From positions 1-64,000 of the forward strand of contig JBDSXW010000061.1 in the NCBI GenBank assembly GCA_039925965.1: a DNA stretch of 64,000 bases, given 5' to 3'. The stretch is from JAZKFT01 sp039925965. Its GTDB lineage: Bacteria; Bacteroidota; Bacteroidia; Chitinophagales; Chitinophagaceae. This document shows, piece after piece, positions 1 through 9,580 of this stretch. Position 1 is the stretch's first letter, and the number at the start of each line of letters is the position of its first letter. The position numbers and the translations under genes are program-made. The notes beneath the pieces were generated by a model. That model did not search any database. It was not told the origin of the DNA and was given only the letters and a program-made list of their open reading frames with translations.

Positions 1-1537
1 GGGTCGGTACTATTTTGGGTTGACTGGTATTTTTATTTTGGACCGGCTTTGGCTCCTCTCCGGGAGGAGAGGCGGGGGTGAGGCCTCCTTTGAATAATTC
101 TTTCAGTTGCTGCACTGCCTGCCATGCCTGCACTAGCAAACCCTGCAACAAATTATCGCTTGTAAAATTGTGGTTGCGGTGAAAGGCTTCCAGCATGCTC
201 AACAAACGGCTGAAAATATCGGTAGGCTTATGCAGGGGGCTGAATACATAATTACCGGTATCACTATGTCCCTGGAGCTGGTTTAACGGGACGCGGAGGA
301 GTACTTCGGACACCATTTTATGTTGAAGGTGCTGCTTTACACTGTCGGCCCAATCGCAGAGCGGGTGGTTAAGGAATGCCTGTACCTGCTCGTAGCTGAT
401 ATCGCGGTCCTGGTGGATGGACAGGTCAGCTTGCACCTGGAAAAAGATGCGGATAAATGAAAACAGGACACTTTGTTTCAGCGGGTATCCCATGGTCACA
501 TTGATCCTTGTCATTGTCTCTGGCAGGGATTGTAGTACCGGAATCAGCAAGCCTTCATCACCCAATATGATAGCGATAGATTCGTTCGAATCAGGATTTG
601 AAAACTGGCTCAGCCATTGTGGTAAATATTTGGTTTGTGCTACGGCTCCCTGTGCAGCGATTACCGGTAAGGAGATTTTTTTATTTGCGATTTCCTGTAG
701 CAGCGGCAATTCATTTTTAAGTTTCAGTGTGTAGAGATTGCGCCGCAGGAAATGCCCGGCTTCGTGTTGCTGGTTGTTCACATAATGACCGTCGATATCC
801 ATCCATAGGGTAGCCTTGCCTGCTGCCTGCCAGCGCTGCAAGAGGGTTTCTTCTGCTTTATTAAATGCGTTGAATCCAACAAAGGCCACATGGAGCCAGC
901 CATCCGCAAAAGCCCGCCTGGTCTTCTGTTCAGCGGCCAGGAGGCGGTACACCATACCCTGTGTAGCTAGTTGCTGATCAGCCAGGTTTTGATGAAACAG
1001 CCGGTAGATGGCTGGGAGCATTTGCCACAGTTCGAGGAATTTTTGTTGCTGGGCACTTTTTCGTTCGCTGCTGAAACTGCTCCAGAAGTTGCGAAGGAAT
1101 TGCTTCTGCTCATCGCTTAAAATATCAAAACTTTTTTCGATGCCTTCAATGTCTTTCAGTTGCTCATACACCCTTGGCACATCGCATAAATAAGCATCCA
1201 GTTCCTGGAAATCATGTAGCAGGATGTCGCCGATGGTATAGAACTTTTCATAGTCCAGTGGTTGCGCATTTCTGTTGCGCATTACTTCGGCATAAGCATC
1301 ATAGAGCGCAAATGATTGCACAAAATGATCGGCCACGGGGTACAGGGAAGAACGCTGTACCAACTCTTCTATCGTGAGCAGTTCTGGTGAAAAAGCCGGT
1401 GGCTCAATAATTTGCTGTAGGTAATTTTTGAAGAAAACGCTCTGCCTGCGGTTGGGGAAAACGACGGCAACCCGATGCAACTGGCCGCTGAACCGGGTGT
1501 TTATTTGTTGGGCAACAATATGAAGAAATGACTGCAT
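1..1537 (-). CDS. AddB-like exonuclease/helicase subunit (partial, 3' end outside window)
   Basis: Reading the minus strand from an ATG at 1537 gives an open frame of 512 codons that runs off the left edge, so the C-terminus is missing. The N-terminus carries the AddB-type segment VAVVFPNRRQSVFFKNYL (about residues 23-40), followed by long helical stretches such as YEKFYTIGDILLHDFQELD and a second helicase-like part. In this family the C-terminal PD-(D/E)XK nuclease and iron-sulfur cysteines would lie beyond the window. The product is expected to pair with the AddA-like protein at 2700-5987 in repair of double-strand breaks. The two genes share a strand but are split by the decayed ORF6N genes. 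An in-frame palindromic insert lies near the edge (55-72) and gives a Pro/Gly/Glu-rich linker. The family call is firm from the N-terminal motif and the neighbour; the exact subtype is inferred. Confidence 0.8.
   Translation of the reverse strand, partial: MQSFLHIVAQQINTRFSGQLHRVAVVFPNRRQSVFFKNYLQQIIEPPAFSPELLTIEELVQRSSLYPVADHFVQSFALYDAYAEVMRNRNAQPLDYEKFYTIGDILLHDFQELDAYLCDVPRVYEQLKDIEGIEKSFDILSDEQKQFLRNFWSSFSSERKSAQQQKFLELWQMLPAIYRLFHQNLADQQLATQGMVYRLLAAEQKTRRAFADGWLHVAFVGFNAFNKAEETLLQRWQAAGKATLWMDIDGHYVNNQQHEAGHFLRRNLYTLKLKNELPLLQEIANKKISLPVIAAQGAVAQTKYLPQWLSQFSNPDSNESIAIILGDEGLLIPVLQSLPETMTRINVTMGYPLKQSVLFSFIRIFFQVQADLSIHQDRDISYEQVQAFLNHPLCDWADSVKQHLQHKMVSEVLLRVPLNQLQGHSDTGNYVFSPLHKPTDIFSRLLSMLEAFHRNHNFTSDNLLQGLLVQAWQAVQQLKELFKGGLTPASPPGEEPKPVQNKNTSQPKIVPT
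55..72. repeat. GC-rich palindrome inside the AddB-like gene
   Basis: A perfect 7-bp inverted repeat, CCTCTCC / GGAGAGG, has a 4-base loop and lies inside a coding region. The surrounding C/G-rich stretch (about 48-88) reads in frame as GGLTPASPPGEEPKP. It resembles a mobile palindromic repeat unit more than normal AddB sequence. Confidence 0.55.
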
Positions 1538-1766
1538 GTATGATAATCGCCGCAATAAGCGGGCTGGCTTTTTTAATTGGGTAAATGGTATTGAGGTAAA
1601 AATGGGTGCTATAAAAAATGACCCGGTTTGGCCGTGATTGGGTCATCTGTATATTGATTCAGCGATTTGGTCAACTTTATTTTTTGTAGGGTTGAATGTA
1701 ACGTAGTTTAAAACACAGGCGAAGTAAAAGCCAACATTTTTGATTCCAAAATCCAAATGAATAACC

Positions 1767-2015
1767 TTGAATGCTCCCATTATTGAGAACAAAATTTATG
1801 AAGTAAGAGGGCAGGAAGTGATGCTCGACTTTGACTTGGCCGAATTGTACCAAACTGAAACGAACAATCTAAAGCGATCAGTTCGCCAGAATGTGAAACG
1901 GTTTCCTACTGATTTTATGTTTGAACTGACCAAAGACGAGTATGAACTTCTAAGGTGCAATTTTAGCACCTTAAAGGACAAAGAGTCTTCCAAACGGGGC
2001 CATCCACGTATGTGA
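1767..2015 (+). pseudogene. ORF6N-domain protein, truncated and frameshifted copy
   Basis: The 82-codon frame encodes an ORF6N/KilA-N-like N-terminus (IENKIYEVRGQEVMLDFDL, then YQTETNNLKRSVRQN and RFPTDFMFEL). It is closely similar to the downstream copy at 2113. An ATG at 1757 sits where the downstream copy has its start, but one extra base before codon 4 puts it out of frame; the open frame then needs a TTG at 1767. The reading ends early, after KRGHPRM, where the family normally continues with YLPYAFTE-type sequence. It therefore carries a 5' frameshift and a 3' deletion. ORF6N domains occur in phage and mobile-element DNA-binding proteins and also as free-standing genes in Bacteroidota. 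No function is expected from this fragment. Confidence 0.75.
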
Positions 2016-2112
2016 TACTTGTAGTTCAGGATGTTGTAACCCTTAATGTTAGCGGTAGCGTAGCTAAAAATGCACTCGGAGTAAAGGGCAATTATTTGAT
2101 TTTAAAGACCAA

Positions 2113-2658
2113 ATGAATAAAATGACCCCGGAAATTATTCAGAACAAAATTTATGAAATACGAGGTCAGAAAGTGATGCTGGATTTTGACCTGGCCGAAT
2201 TGTACCAAACTGAAACGAAGTATCTAAAGCGATCAGTACGCCAGAATAGGAAACGATTTCCGGCTGATTTTATGTTTGAACTGACCAGGGAAGAGTTGGA
2301 AGGTTTGAGGTGCAATTTTAGCACCTCAAAACGTGGAGGTACCAGGTACCTGCCTTTTGCCTTCACCGAACACAGAGTCACCATGCTGGCCTCGGTGGTC
2401 AATTCCGTCAAAGCCATCGACATGAATATCGCCATTGTAAGGGCATTTATAGCGCTAAAGCAGTTGATAACAGCGTAGAAGGACGTTGTAAATCAGTTAC
2501 AGGAAATAAGCAAAGAACTGCACCAGCGCATTGATGTTCATGATGCGCAGCTCAACCAGATTTATGAGGCTATTGAAAATATGCTGGACGATAAGGCTGA
2601 ACAAAAAGCAAAGGAAGACGCATGGAAAAACAGGAAGCGGATAGGGTTTAAAAAGTAG
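2113..2658 (+). pseudogene. ORF6N-domain protein interrupted by one TAG codon
   Basis: From the ATG at 2113 the frame encodes a full ORF6N domain: KIYEIRGQKVMLDFDLAELY, SVRQNRKRFPADFMFEL, CNFSTSKRGG, YLPFAFTEHRVTMLASV and MNIAIVRAFIALKQL. A TAG at 2476-2478 stops it after 121 codons. Beyond the stop the same frame stays open to a TAG at 2656-2658 and encodes the expected coiled C-terminus (ISKELHQRIDVHDAQLNQIYEAI, then KNRKRIGFKK). A single nonsense change is therefore the simplest explanation. A short N-terminal product could still be made. The gene and the broken copy at 1767 look like a tandem duplication placed between the AddA- and AddB-like genes. Confidence 0.8.
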
Positions 2659-2683
2659 GATGGTTGAACGGAAAGGCTATTTC

Positions 2684-2704
2684 TCAACTGCTCAACTAAT
2701 CAAC
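2684..2704. repeat. TCAAC repeat with period 8 at a stop codon
   Basis: TCAAC occurs at 2684, 2692 and 2700. The last unit overlaps the stop codon of the minus-strand AddA-like gene. Confidence 0.5.
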
Positions 2705-5700
2705 CAACAACCTCCTCCACCTCATTCCTCAATCCATACAACAAATACCCCTTCACATTTTTAAACTGCATCTCTTGCAGCAGGCTCCGATATTCCTGCA
2801 CCTGCCTGTTGAGTTTTGGGTCTTTGCCTTCGGTAAACTTAAAATCGATAACGAGGGTTTGCTCCTCGCTTGCCAGTACCAGGTCGGGCCTCTTTAGTTG
2901 GCGATCAATAGTTACAATATCCCGCTCGCTGATCCGATACATAGTATTGGTCGTCCAACCTGCCAGTAACTCATTTTTCAATAACTTTTCCAATATAGCC
3001 TGCATCTCTTTTTTGATAGTGGCATTCACCAGGCCTTTCATTTCCATTTGCTGTAATACGATATGCAGCTCGGCAGGCTGTTGCAGCAATGACAATGCAT
3101 GGTGCAGCAAAGTGCCCCTGGTTCTTGGCAGTGAAACCTTGTCTTCGCCGGGGAGCATCGCAGCGGGGCGCACTTGTAATTGTTGCCGCCAGTCACCGTA
3201 CACCAATTCCCCGAGATTAATTCCGGTCGAAGTAACTGTGGCAGCCGCTTTTGGCGTAGGCGCTCCTCCGAATAAGAGCTGGTTTTCACCAAAAGCTTCG
3301 TTCACATTTTCGATCCGATCGGCCAGGTTCTCTACCGGCGTTTCCAACACATGGTACAGCAAGTCGCCGACGGTTTTTATTTTACTATCGCCTGCCTTGT
3401 CTGTCTTTGGTTTAGGAGCAAAAGCCGTTATCTGGCGCTTCGCCCGGGTAGTGGCTACGTAGAGCATGTTCAGCGAATCCATCTGGCTCAACAGTTGCTC
3501 TTCAAAGTATTCGTACGCGAAATCACTTTGGCCAAGTTCCTTTTTGTATTTCACCGGCACCACCGGTATTTCCTTAAAATTGGTCGCCTCCGTTTTTACC
3601 CAAAGCCAATTGTTTTTCTTTGCATCCGGCTCCAGCGCCCAGTTGCAAAAAGGCAGGATCAACACCTCAAAAGCCAAACCTTTGGATTTATGAATGGTCA
3701 TTACTTCTACTGCATCGGTGCCAGTTCCAGCAGGCAACGATTTCTTTTTTCCATCGATCTCCCAGTAATTGATAAATGCCAGCAGTCCATCCTCCCCAAC
3801 GCGGTTCCACTCCAGCACCAGGTCCTGGAATGCCAGCAGGCAGGCATGATCCGCTTGTTGCTGGTGAATGCCAAAAAGGTCGGCGAGTTTATTTACCAGG
3901 TCTATTACTGGCAGGCTTTGCAAACCTCCCCGGCCATTTAAAAGCAACGGAGGTAACAATGCCTCACCCTTACCGTTGCTAATATAGAGTTGGTGCTGGG
4001 GAATCGAACTTCCGCTTCGCTCCGCAACGGTTTTTATCAGGAAGGCTTTGCTCAGGGTATCGCTATCGTTTACCAGCCAGCGCATGGCCGCAATGATCAT
4101 TTGTACGCCTTCGTTAGCACCAATAAAAAGTGCGTCCGCACTAATGAGGGTATAAGCTAATGCATTCGGTTGCTGCTGGTGTTGCATCAGGGCTTGTATC
4201 ACCTGACTCGCTTCGTGGTTACCACGGGTGAGGATCGTTATATCTTTTGGCTGGTATCCGCCTTCAGTTAATAGTGTTTCTATTACAACGGGTAGCTTTT
4301 CCAGCACCTGTCCGGTAAAGGAGATCTTATTGCCGACTCCATCTTCTGCATCTTCCAGGAATTCAATGCTGACTAAGCCGTCGTCGGGCGCAGAGGCCGG
4401 TGTTTCCTGGAAGCTATCGGAATAGGCATTTTCAATAATATGGTAGTAGCCATTATCTTCAAGGCGCTGCTGGATATCAACTGGCGCAGACGCCATATCA
4501 GCATTGAATTTATCCTGCAACCGCACTGGTATGGTGGCGAATAAATAATTGTTGAATGCAATCAGCGGTTTGGCGCTGCGGTAGTTTTCCTGCAGCGTAC
4601 TTTCTTTAGGGCGAAAACTTTGTAACTGCTTTTTCACTTCGCTCAATAACAGACGCCAATCGCCACTGCGCCACCTGTAGATGGCTTGCTTTACATCGCC
4701 TACTATCAGGTTGTACTGGCCTTCCGCCAACGAGTTTTCCAATAGGGGCTTAAAGTTATCCCACTGAAAAACGGAAGTGTCCTGGAACTCATCTATTAAA
4801 AAATGTTTGTATCGGTTGCCTGTTTTTTCAAAAATAAAAGACGCTTCATTTTCCTGGCTCAACTGACGTAGTAGCAGGTGGGTATCACTGATCAACAGGG
4901 CGTTGTTGTCACTGCGATAATGCGCCAGTTCATTGCTGAAAACCTGCATCAGCTGCAGGGTGTAAAGGTTTTGTTTGATGGCCTGGGCAGTGTAATAGTT
5001 TTGCAGGTTATCGGTGTAGCAGCAGGTAATCTGGGTCATCAAATTGTGAAGCTGGCTGCTGATACCATTGATGATATCTTTTTTATGTTGCGCTGCTTTT
5101 TTAGGCGCTGCTATATCTGAATTTTCTAAGAAAGCTGTGACCCGGACGCCGGCTTCGCCAAAAGTTTTGTTAGCGGCTTTATAAAAATGATTTATAAAAC
5201 CCGCCTTGCCATAATAGAAATCGGCAGGCTCCAGCTCGTTGGCCACCACCAGTGCCACCGCCGTTTTTCCCAGTGTGGCCATTTCGTTTTCAAATTTATG
5301 AACGGCGGCAAATACATGGGTTTTGAGATCTGCAAATGCCTGCGCTTTCTGGCCTGCATCCATAGTGTTCATGGCCACATCAAACTGTTGGAAGCGCTCC
5401 TTAAACAGCTCTCCCGCCAGTTCCATCATATCAGCTTTAAAGTCCCAGTTTTTGCCTTCAGTTAACCGGGCACCCGCCATTTCTACTACCCAATCGCGCA
5501 GATGCACATTGGTGTCAAGCAATTTATAAAGCCGCAGAGTAAGATCCTCCTTTACCGAGTCGGCATTCATTTGTAAAGTAAAACCTGCATCGAGGCCTAT
5601 TTCGTAGGCAAAAGACCGGACAATCTTTTGAACAAAACTGTCGATGGTGCTGATGGCAAAGCGGCTGTAGTCGTGCAGGATGGCAGAATAAACCCGACTG

Positions 5701-5987
5701 GCATGCTGCTGCAGATCAGTTGCTGATAAGCCATCGATTGCCTCCAATAATTTTTGGCCATATAGGGTTTGTTTGCCAGCGGCCAGGTTTTGCAACTCCC
5801 CCAATATCCGGTGTTTCATTTCTTCGGTGGCCTTATTGGTAAAGGTCACCGCAAGTATCTCCCGGTATTTGGTGGGGCTTTGCAGCAATAGTTTTAGGTA
5901 TTGCATGGTCAGTAAAAAAGTCTTGCCACTGCCGGCAGAAGCCCTGTAGATATCAAGCTGTGGGGGAAGAATCGCTTCAAAGTTCAT
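2700..5987 (-). CDS. AddA-like UvrD-family helicase with C-terminal nuclease domain
   Basis: This 1095-residue protein is a superfamily 1 helicase fused to a RecB-type nuclease. Visible helicase motifs, in order, are Walker A ASAGSGKTFLL (Lys22), the motif Ia-like VTFTNKATEEMK, Walker B LIDEFQDTS, motif III VGDVKQAIYRWRSGD, motif IV LQENYRS, motif V MTIHKSKGLAFEV and motif VI LYVATTRAKR. Near the C-terminus, RPDLVL and then LVIDFKF fit the Asp...Asp-x-Lys core of a PD-(D/E)XK nuclease, so the nuclease appears intact. The start at 5987 (MNFEAIL) is preferred over the upstream ATG at 6059 because the family begins shortly before Walker A. It is predicted to process DNA double-strand ends with the AddB-like partner upstream on the same strand. 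There is no obvious Shine-Dalgarno site. Confidence 0.9.
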   Translation of the reverse strand: MNFEAILPPQLDIYRASAGSGKTFLLTMQYLKLLLQSPTKYREILAVTFTNKATEEMKHRILGELQNLAAGKQTLYGQKLLEAIDGLSATDLQQHASRVYSAILHDYSRFAISTIDSFVQKIVRSFAYEIGLDAGFTLQMNADSVKEDLTLRLYKLLDTNVHLRDWVVEMAGARLTEGKNWDFKADMMELAGELFKERFQQFDVAMNTMDAGQKAQAFADLKTHVFAAVHKFENEMATLGKTAVALVVANELEPADFYYGKAGFINHFYKAANKTFGEAGVRVTAFLENSDIAAPKKAAQHKKDIINGISSQLHNLMTQITCCYTDNLQNYYTAQAIKQNLYTLQLMQVFSNELAHYRSDNNALLISDTHLLLRQLSQENEASFIFEKTGNRYKHFLIDEFQDTSVFQWDNFKPLLENSLAEGQYNLIVGDVKQAIYRWRSGDWRLLLSEVKKQLQSFRPKESTLQENYRSAKPLIAFNNYLFATIPVRLQDKFNADMASAPVDIQQRLEDNGYYHIIENAYSDSFQETPASAPDDGLVSIEFLEDAEDGVGNKISFTGQVLEKLPVVIETLLTEGGYQPKDITILTRGNHEASQVIQALMQHQQQPNALAYTLISADALFIGANEGVQMIIAAMRWLVNDSDTLSKAFLIKTVAERSGSSIPQHQLYISNGKGEALLPPLLLNGRGGLQSLPVIDLVNKLADLFGIHQQQADHACLLAFQDLVLEWNRVGEDGLLAFINYWEIDGKKKSLPAGTGTDAVEVMTIHKSKGLAFEVLILPFCNWALEPDAKKNNWLWVKTEATNFKEIPVVPVKYKKELGQSDFAYEYFEEQLLSQMDSLNMLYVATTRAKRQITAFAPKPKTDKAGDSKIKTVGDLLYHVLETPVENLADRIENVNEAFGENQLLFGGAPTPKAAATVTSTGINLGELVYGDWRQQLQVRPAAMLPGEDKVSLPRTRGTLLHHALSLLQQPAELHIVLQQMEMKGLVNATIKKEMQAILEKLLKNELLAGWTTNTMYRISERDIVTIDRQLKRPDLVLASEEQTLVIDFKFTEGKDPKLNRQVQEYRSLLQEMQFKNVKGYLLYGLRNEVEEVVG

Positions 5988-6156
5988 GCTTGTGAAAGTA
6001 ATGTTTTTGGGAAACAGTTTTTTCTGATGAAAAGGACTTCCAGGATTTCTTTTTTGCATGCAGGTAGTACGGAGGGATGTATGATAACCGGTTTTTTCTG
6101 GTGCATAAAAAAAATCCGTTGATTGATGGTGCAGATGTTTTACAATCCTCCAAAAT

Positions 6157-6190
6157 AAAAGCCCTCGCCGAAAAATCGGAAAGGGCTTTT
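6157..6190 (-). terminator. Intrinsic terminator of the outer membrane barrel gene
   Basis: A 9-bp stem AAAAGCCCT / AGGGCTTTT is followed on the minus strand by a T-rich tail. It lies 68 bp after the stop of the gene at 6258. Confidence 0.75.
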
Positions 6191-6257
6191 GCAGGATTGT
6201 GAAGTTTTTTGGAGTATGTGAGTAGGCTAACCTTGATCAATTAACCAGGGGTCGTTA

Positions 6258-8708
6258 TTAATTTCCGCCAAGACCTCCACCGCTATTGAGACGTTTATTT
6301 TCGTCTTCTGCACCAGTGTTACGCTGGCGGGCAGTCTTAACGGTGCTCTTACCAAAACGGTAGCTAAAGTTGATACGGAACTGATTGCTTTCCCAGCCAC
6401 CATTACCGTTGAAGACTGTTCCTGCAAAACGGCTTTCAGCCCTCCAACGCATGGTTTTAGCAACGTCAGTCCAGCCAAGTTTGATCGTTCCCTTATTTTG
6501 CAGTACGAGTTTTTGCAAACCGATATCAAAACCGCCCATCGACTTGGTTTTGAAAGTACCTCCCCATATACCCGGGCCAGTAAAAAAGCCGCTTAACTCG
6601 GCAGTAAGGCCTTTGGCAAGGGTAAATGTGTTCTGGCCATAAAGGTTGTAGTTCAGTACATTCAGGTCTATCGTTTTGCCGTCAGGGAAACTAGCTTTAT
6701 ACATGCTGTAGTTTACGTTCACATTCAGGTAAGTATTCCACCATTTGGCGATCGTAACAGGCGAACCGATATTGAGGCTGATAATGTCCTGGTTGGCTAA
6801 GTTCCTGTTGGTAAGGTACGACTTGGTTTTTTCTGTTGTGTCGGTTAACTGAGTGATCAGGTCTTTTACATGCGAGTAACCTAATGTGGTAGTAAGCATG
6901 TATTTGTAAACATGGCTTATTTGGAAACTATTCGCATATTGCGGGCGGAGAAAAGCATTTCCTTTCTGATAAGTCAATTGGTCTATTCTGGTTTCAAAAG
7001 GGTTTAGGTCCTGGTAAGAAGGCCGTTGTATACGACGGCTATAGGAAATATTAAAGGAATTGCTTTGGTTAGCAGCAAAAGACACTGCAGCACTTGGGAA
7101 TACATCGGTATAGTTGCGTTTTACGTTGTCCTCCGGTTTCGCAGGTTTGTAGCTCGTCAGATTGCCTTCGCTCTGTGTATTTTCCACGCGCAAACCCGCT
7201 TGCAGCGTCCATTTGATGCCATAAGCACGATTGTAGTTTACATAGGCTGCGTTTACATTTTCCTTGTATGCAAACTTATTACTTCGGTCTGAATTGAACT
7301 TGTCAGCCCCATTGATCACGTCCCAGAAGTCAAATGTATTCTTAGTACTTACATTACTGTATTTAACTCCATAACCCAGTTTCCCGGTACCTAATTTTTG
7401 CTCATAGTCAACCTTGGCAGTAATGATGTCAATATTTATCGGGGTGTTATTTCTATAATTACTATCTGAAAAAGTGCCATCTGTTTTAAGGAATCTATTA
7501 GGTTGATAGCTGTTGGTGCGCCCGCGGAAAGTGCCATAATCTACATCGACATTCAACTCACGACCGCTGGTATCGGCATACCGGTAATTAGCATTGTAGT
7601 TTAGATTGTTACGGGTAGCAGGGAGCGTGTTCTGCGCGAGCAGCGTACGCGACAAAGTACCATTAGAAAGCGGGCTGATATACGTTTTGCTGTCACTGGT
7701 ACGTACGCCATCGGTCAGGTTGCCGGTAACGATCACACCAAAAGTGCTTTTGCTGTTGATAAATACGTCAACGCCTGCTTTGAAGTTGTGTGTTTTATTA
7801 TTGCTCCATTGTTTTGAGTAGGTATCGTACAGGCTATCAGCTTGCTCACGATGAAAGTGAAAGTCGCTTTGATTGATGCCAAATGCGTTGCTATAATTGC
7901 CAAAGAAATTGGCTTTTTTAGTGCGGTAGTTCAGGCTCAGGCTGTTCATGGTTTTTGGGGTGATTCCAAACATCATACCAGCAGAAAGATTGCCGTTAAA
8001 ACCTACCAGCTTACTCTTTTTCAGTCTGATGTTGATGATACCGGCATTACCGCTGGCATCATACTTTGCTGATGGGTTGGTGATAAATTCGATGGCTTCG
8101 ATATCGGCACTGTTCATGCTCCGCAGCATAGCAGCCAGATCTTTATTGTCCATCTGGCTGGGGCGGCCATCAATATAAATGCGTACGCCTGTTTTTCCCT
8201 GCACGCTGATATTGTCGTCCTTATCCACCACGACGCCGGGCGATTTCTGCAGTAATTCCATAGCATTGCTACCGGTAGAATTGATACTGCTTTCAACGTT
8301 AATCACCATCTTGTCGGCTCTGATTTCCACCAGGGGCTTTTTGGCCTTTACAGTTACATCACCCAGGTCTTTGGAAGCTACCTGGAGTTTGGTGAGCGGT
8401 AGTTCGGTTATTTTGCCATCTGTAATAGTAAAAGTGGCGGAGGTGCTGCTGCCGAAACCTACCGAAGAAACGGTAACAAAATAGGTCCCTGCTGGCATGT
8501 TTACAAATTCGAATTTGCCATCAGCATCGGTTATAGCTGTTTTCACCAAAGCGGAATCTTTTGCTTTTTGCAGCATTACTGTGGCGGCTGCATGTGCTTT
8601 GCCTTTTTCGTCGTTTACAGTGCCTTTTGCTGAGACACTGTTCTGTTTGGCAAATGAGCTGAAATGAATAAGCATCATTCCAACCATCATAATAATCATC
8701 TTTCTCAT
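6258..8708 (-). CDS. TonB-receptor-like outer membrane beta-barrel protein
   Basis: This 816-residue protein starts with a signal peptide (MRKMIIMMVGMMLIHFSSFAK). A CarboxypepD_reg-like beta-sandwich follows (GTVNDEKGKAHAAATVML, then DADGKFEFVNMPAGTYFVTV). Next is a plug-like region (INVESSINSTGSNAMELLQK, VYIDGRPSQM-type segment, SADIEAIEFITNPSAKYDAS) and then a long beta-barrel ending in FRINFSYRFGKS. This arrangement matches the outer membrane beta-barrel (OMP_b-brl) group of Bacteroidota. The protein presumably sits in the outer membrane; its substrate is unknown. The start at 8708 is chosen because it gives a proper signal peptide; an upstream in-frame ATG at 8792 would put polar residues before it. 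A second member of the same group is at 29020. No SusD partner is present. Confidence 0.87.
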   Translation of the reverse strand: MRKMIIMMVGMMLIHFSSFAKQNSVSAKGTVNDEKGKAHAAATVMLQKAKDSALVKTAITDADGKFEFVNMPAGTYFVTVSSVGFGSSTSATFTITDGKITELPLTKLQVASKDLGDVTVKAKKPLVEIRADKMVINVESSINSTGSNAMELLQKSPGVVVDKDDNISVQGKTGVRIYIDGRPSQMDNKDLAAMLRSMNSADIEAIEFITNPSAKYDASGNAGIINIRLKKSKLVGFNGNLSAGMMFGITPKTMNSLSLNYRTKKANFFGNYSNAFGINQSDFHFHREQADSLYDTYSKQWSNNKTHNFKAGVDVFINSKSTFGVIVTGNLTDGVRTSDSKTYISPLSNGTLSRTLLAQNTLPATRNNLNYNANYRYADTSGRELNVDVDYGTFRGRTNSYQPNRFLKTDGTFSDSNYRNNTPINIDIITAKVDYEQKLGTGKLGYGVKYSNVSTKNTFDFWDVINGADKFNSDRSNKFAYKENVNAAYVNYNRAYGIKWTLQAGLRVENTQSEGNLTSYKPAKPEDNVKRNYTDVFPSAAVSFAANQSNSFNISYSRRIQRPSYQDLNPFETRIDQLTYQKGNAFLRPQYANSFQISHVYKYMLTTTLGYSHVKDLITQLTDTTEKTKSYLTNRNLANQDIISLNIGSPVTIAKWWNTYLNVNVNYSMYKASFPDGKTIDLNVLNYNLYGQNTFTLAKGLTAELSGFFTGPGIWGGTFKTKSMGGFDIGLQKLVLQNKGTIKLGWTDVAKTMRWRAESRFAGTVFNGNGGWESNQFRINFSYRFGKSTVKTARQRNTGAEDENKRLNSGGGLGGN

Positions 8709-8820
8709 GTTTGTTAGTTTGGGTGTTGTTGTTTTAAATGTTTTATCTCTGTAGCTAAGTCTGTTTTCTACTAGAAAAAGTTGTCTGAACAATTTTTTTA
8801 TTTCCTGTTATTTTGAGGCA

Positions 8821-8828
8821 CAAAGCTA
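8821..8828 (-). promoter_or_regulatory. -7 box of the barrel gene
   Basis: On the minus strand the sequence reads TAGCTTTG, matching the Bacteroidota -7 consensus TAnnTTTG. It predicts a leader of about 105 bases. No convincing -33 TTTG is seen. Confidence 0.45.
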
Positions 8829-9123
8829 TCCGCGGCTTATGCCGAAGGGTGATGTGATTGATATAAACGGTGGTAATCGGAGCATGAAGTGATGAGTGGC
8901 AAATAGGCCAGATGAACGTTAATCGATGTTAAACCATCAGTTAAAAAAATAATATTGTTTCACATGTTCATGTGGTAGGATACTTGTTTTAATGATGTAA
9001 ATAAGGGATTGTTTTTTGACACCCAATCCCAGCCAGCTGAACATAGGTTTGAGTGACAGGATGAAAGCTTCATGTGGCCGCAATCAAAGAAAACGGTGAT
9101 CCCTGAACTGTGGCAGATTCGCT
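8829..9123. other. Intergenic region between divergent genes
   Basis: This stretch separates the divergently read barrel gene and the sigma-factor remnant. No open frame, RNA gene or clear repeat was recognised in it. Confidence 0.5.
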
Positions 9124-9131
9124 TATATTTG
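9124..9131 (+). promoter_or_regulatory. -7 box of the ECF sigma/anti-sigma genes
   Basis: TATATTTG is a full match to TAnnTTTG and lies 25 bases before the ATG at 9157. No clear -33 element is visible. Confidence 0.5.
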
Positions 9132-9156
9132 CGCCGGGTCCAATTTCAAACTTTTT

Positions 9157-9542
9157 ATGACAAACGATTACCGCGTTTATCGTACGAATAAGTACCTGGT
9201 TGCATCTGCCAAAGTCGCAAACCAAATAGCTTTGAAGACCTGTACAAACGGTATTGTCCTGGCTTACCGGGTGTTATCTCAAGGGTCACCGGGAAAGGCG
9301 GTATAGCTGAAGAAACGTTGCAACATGCCTCTTTGGAAATTTGGGGCCCGAGGGAGGCTTACGATGCTTCTGCAGAACGGCTGGTTACCTGTATCGTAAA
9401 AATAGCAGTGCAGCTGGCATTGACTGCAGCAGAAATTAAAGGTGTTAACGATGGGGCGCAAACCCGAATGATGGGTAGCCTCGTATATGGGAGCACATTA
9501 GTGAAAATGTACGGTGCAACTATTTGTAAGGATTTGAGATGA
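9157..9542 (+). pseudogene. ECF sigma factor, frameshifted and missing region 4
   Basis: From the ATG at 9157 the first frame reads MTNDYRVYRTNKYLVASAK and then ANQIA, a typical lead-in to an ECF sigma factor. The next expected residues, FEDLYKRYCPG, are found one frame over from 9231; loss of a single base near 9230 explains this. The second frame carries sigma region 2 (VISRVTGKGGIAEETLQHA, LEIWG) and the conserved YDAS-x-x-RL stretch, then ends at 9542 with no helix-turn-helix region 4. The joined product would be about 127 residues, against roughly 180-190 for the family. The gene is therefore probably non-functional, with a frameshift and a 3' deletion. The intact anti-sigma gene follows at once. 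A sequencing error could explain the frameshift but not the missing region 4. Confidence 0.75.
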
Positions 9543-9580
9543 CATTTTTTAAAAGGCAAAAACAAAAAGCGAAGCTGTGT

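Noticed and set aside
3351..3941. A 196-codon open frame on the plus strand.
   Set aside because: It lies wholly antisense within the AddA-like gene, whose motifs are clear, and its translation shows no domain.
9226..9234. Programmed frameshifting in the ECF sigma gene.
   Set aside because: The site is not a slippery heptamer, and the gene also lacks region 4, so decay is the simpler reading.
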